7,420 nt of DNA from Candidatus Nealsoniibacteriota bacterium (GTDB lineage Bacteria; Patescibacteriota; Minisyncoccia; Minisyncoccales; GWA2-38-27), in NCBI GenBank assembly GCA_016867195.1, contig VGKE01000013.1:1-7420 (forward strand), in the 5' to 3' direction. The notes below the pieces were generated by a model that was not told the DNA's origin, made no database searches, and worked only from the letters and a program-made list of their open reading frames with translations. The translations under genes and the position numbers were made by a program. Shown piece by piece: positions 6,278-7,420 of this stretch; the stretch's first letter is position 1; each line of letters begins with the position of its first letter.

Positions 6278-7420
6278 TTAAACGTCTATTTTTAATTTTT
6301 GGGTTATTTCTTCTTCAACCAATACCTTTGGTCTGCCGTATTTAGTGCGCGACATATTCTTTATCGCTTCCGTATTTCCATAATCTCTCTGGACCGGCTT
6401 AACGGCCTTGACCTTAAAAGGAGAAGAAATCTTACCCTCTAACATCATTTTAACAATGTACTGAAAGTTGTCAATATTACTTAAATCAAATTTCGAAAAT
6501 TCTGGACTAAATTGACTTTCTAAAAACTCGGCGTCAGTAATGCCTATTCTATAAGAAGCAATTGTTCCCACATTACCGATAACCGCATTTTTAATTTCTT
6601 CTTTAAGTTGGGGCATATATTGATGAGCCAATATTAAATTAAGGCGATATTTTCTGGCTTCAGAAAGAATGGTTGCCACGCTGTCAGTGGTAAAATTCTG
6701 GAATTCGTCAACATAAAGATAAAAATCGTTTCTTTGGTCCTCTGGAATTATTGTTCTTCTAAAAGCAGCTACCTGCATTTTAGAGACCATAATTAATCCT
6801 AAGAGAGAACTGTTAACTTCGCCGGTTAAACCCTTTGAAAGATTGGCTAAAAATATCTTTTTATTATTCATTATTTCCTCTAAATTGAAACTGGACTGAC
6901 TCTGGCCTAAAATATTTCTCATCATTTCGTTTTCAATGAATCGTCCCAGTTTGGAAACAACATAACCAAGCATATCAGACCGCGTTTGTCCGGTTGTTTG
7001 CTTCCATTCCTTGAGCCAGAAATTTCTAACCAGGGGGTCGTTAACTTTTCTTATCTTTTCTTCGGCAAATCGTTCATTGGTGTACATATTGGGAATCTCT
7101 ACTATAGTTCCAGGATTATTCCTGTCAGCCGCCAGAGCAAGCATAGCGTTTCTCATATAATGTTCAAACATAGGCCCGATAATCTCAGGAGGAAAAAGAT
7201 GGGTAAAGATAGTAATCATCTCGGAAATAGCAAAATCTCTTTGCTCCGGAGTATCCCACTCCAGCATATTAAGACCAAAAGGCCTTGCCGTTTCAAAGGG
7301 CTCAAATAAAATAACGTCTTTAATCCTTTCTTGAGGAACATTGGTTAAAATATGCTCAACCAAATCTCCATGAGGATCAATCACGCCAACCCCTTCTCCT
7401 TTTTCAATATCCTGGCGAAT
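6278..7420 (-). CDS. TraG/TrwB/VirD4-like DNA-translocase ATPase, 5' partial
   Basis: The reading frame is open to the window edge (380 residues visible), so the N-terminal part, including the Walker A loop, is missing. The GTG at 7384 lies inside the conserved GVGVIDPHGDLVEHIL block and is not a real start. Numbering from that GTG codon, the Walker B motif is FYLYVDEFQNF (221-231, Asp226 Glu227). It is followed by the SEARKYRLNLILAHQYMPQL region (241-260), with the conserved arginine and the Gln-ending strand typical of FtsK/HerA/VirD4-class hexameric motors. RSDMLGYVVSKLGRFI (135-150) and the NNKKIFLANLSKG strand also fit the TraD/TrwB AAD-type family. Such ATPases feed DNA or protein to type IV secretion or conjugation channels at the inner membrane. 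No membrane segment is visible in this part. The charged protein gene follows 16 bases downstream, in the same direction. A VirB4- or HerA-like assignment is the main alternative. Confidence 0.85.
   Translation of the reverse strand: MRQDIEKGEGVGVIDPHGDLVEHILTNVPQERIKDVILFEPFETARPFGLNMLEWDTPEQRDFAISEMITIFTHLFPPEIIGPMFEHYMRNAMLALAADRNNPGTIVEIPNMYTNERFAEEKIRKVNDPLVRNFWLKEWKQTTGQTRSDMLGYVVSKLGRFIENEMMRNILGQSQSSFNLEEIMNNKKIFLANLSKGLTGEVNSSLLGLIMVSKMQVAAFRRTIIPEDQRNDFYLYVDEFQNFTTDSVATILSEARKYRLNLILAHQYMPQLKEEIKNAVIGNVGTIASYRIGITDAEFLESQFSPEFSKFDLSNIDNFQYIVKMMLEGKISSPFKVKAVKPVQRDYGNTEAIKNMSRTKYGRPKVLVEEEITQKLKIDV

Noticed and set aside
7310..7384. GTG at 7384 as the true start of the ATPase gene
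   Set aside because: The frame stays open to base 7420 and the residues before it (GEGVG) continue a conserved block of the family; starting there would drop Walker A and truncate the domain.
1..7420. CRISPR array, tRNA genes, insertion sequence
   Set aside because: No regularly spaced repeats, no tRNA-like T-arm or acceptor pattern, and no transposase-like reading frame were seen on either strand.

Overview
The window reads as an AT-rich bacterial chromosome segment, most likely from a Patescibacteria/CPR (Parcubacteria-like) genome. This rests on short bacterial housekeeping genes packed on one strand, large lysine/glutamate-rich unknown proteins, a membrane-anchored protein built of Ig-like modules, a TraG/TrwB-type ATPase next to a coiled-coil protein, and mostly weak Shine-Dalgarno (SD) sequences. 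The standard code works throughout. The lineage is an inference from gene style, not from a marker phylogeny.

All confident protein genes lie on the minus strand, so transcription runs from base 7420 toward base 1. In that order they are: the 3' part of a type IV secretion/conjugation-like DNA-translocase ATPase (cut by the window edge); a 546-residue cysteine-free, highly charged protein with one hydrophobic segment near its C-terminus; a 70-residue unknown protein; the recombination mediator RecO; a 519-residue surface-type protein with an N-terminal membrane anchor and four tandem beta-rich modules; and finally a complete class II glycyl-tRNA synthetase followed by a clear intrinsic terminator. 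Gaps between the first four genes are 4-19 bases, which suggests one operon. RecO upstream of GlyRS echoes a neighbourhood seen in many bacteria (era-recO-gly), here with the surface protein inserted between them.

The only long stretch without a solid protein gene is 1538-2017, and it is the most interesting part. Bases 1573-1746 on the plus strand look like a 6S RNA (ssrS): about 174 nt, paired ends, a terminal stem and a 3' small hairpin, and sequence blocks that match E. coli 6S RNA as I remember it, in the same order. It lies head-to-head with glyS, about 35 bases away. On the minus strand the same interval has a good sigma70-type promoter (TTGACT-17 bp-TAATAT), a 34-codon ORF with a strong SD, a perfect 10-base SD in front of a 10-codon ORF, and a T-run just before glyS. 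Together these suggest a long minus-strand glyS leader that runs antisense to the 6S RNA.

Two smaller oddities stand out. A GC-rich, palindrome-containing segment encodes an extra ~20 residues between the two Cys pairs of the GlyRS zinc motif. A perfect 15-bp tandem duplication doubles the start codon of the 546-residue gene.
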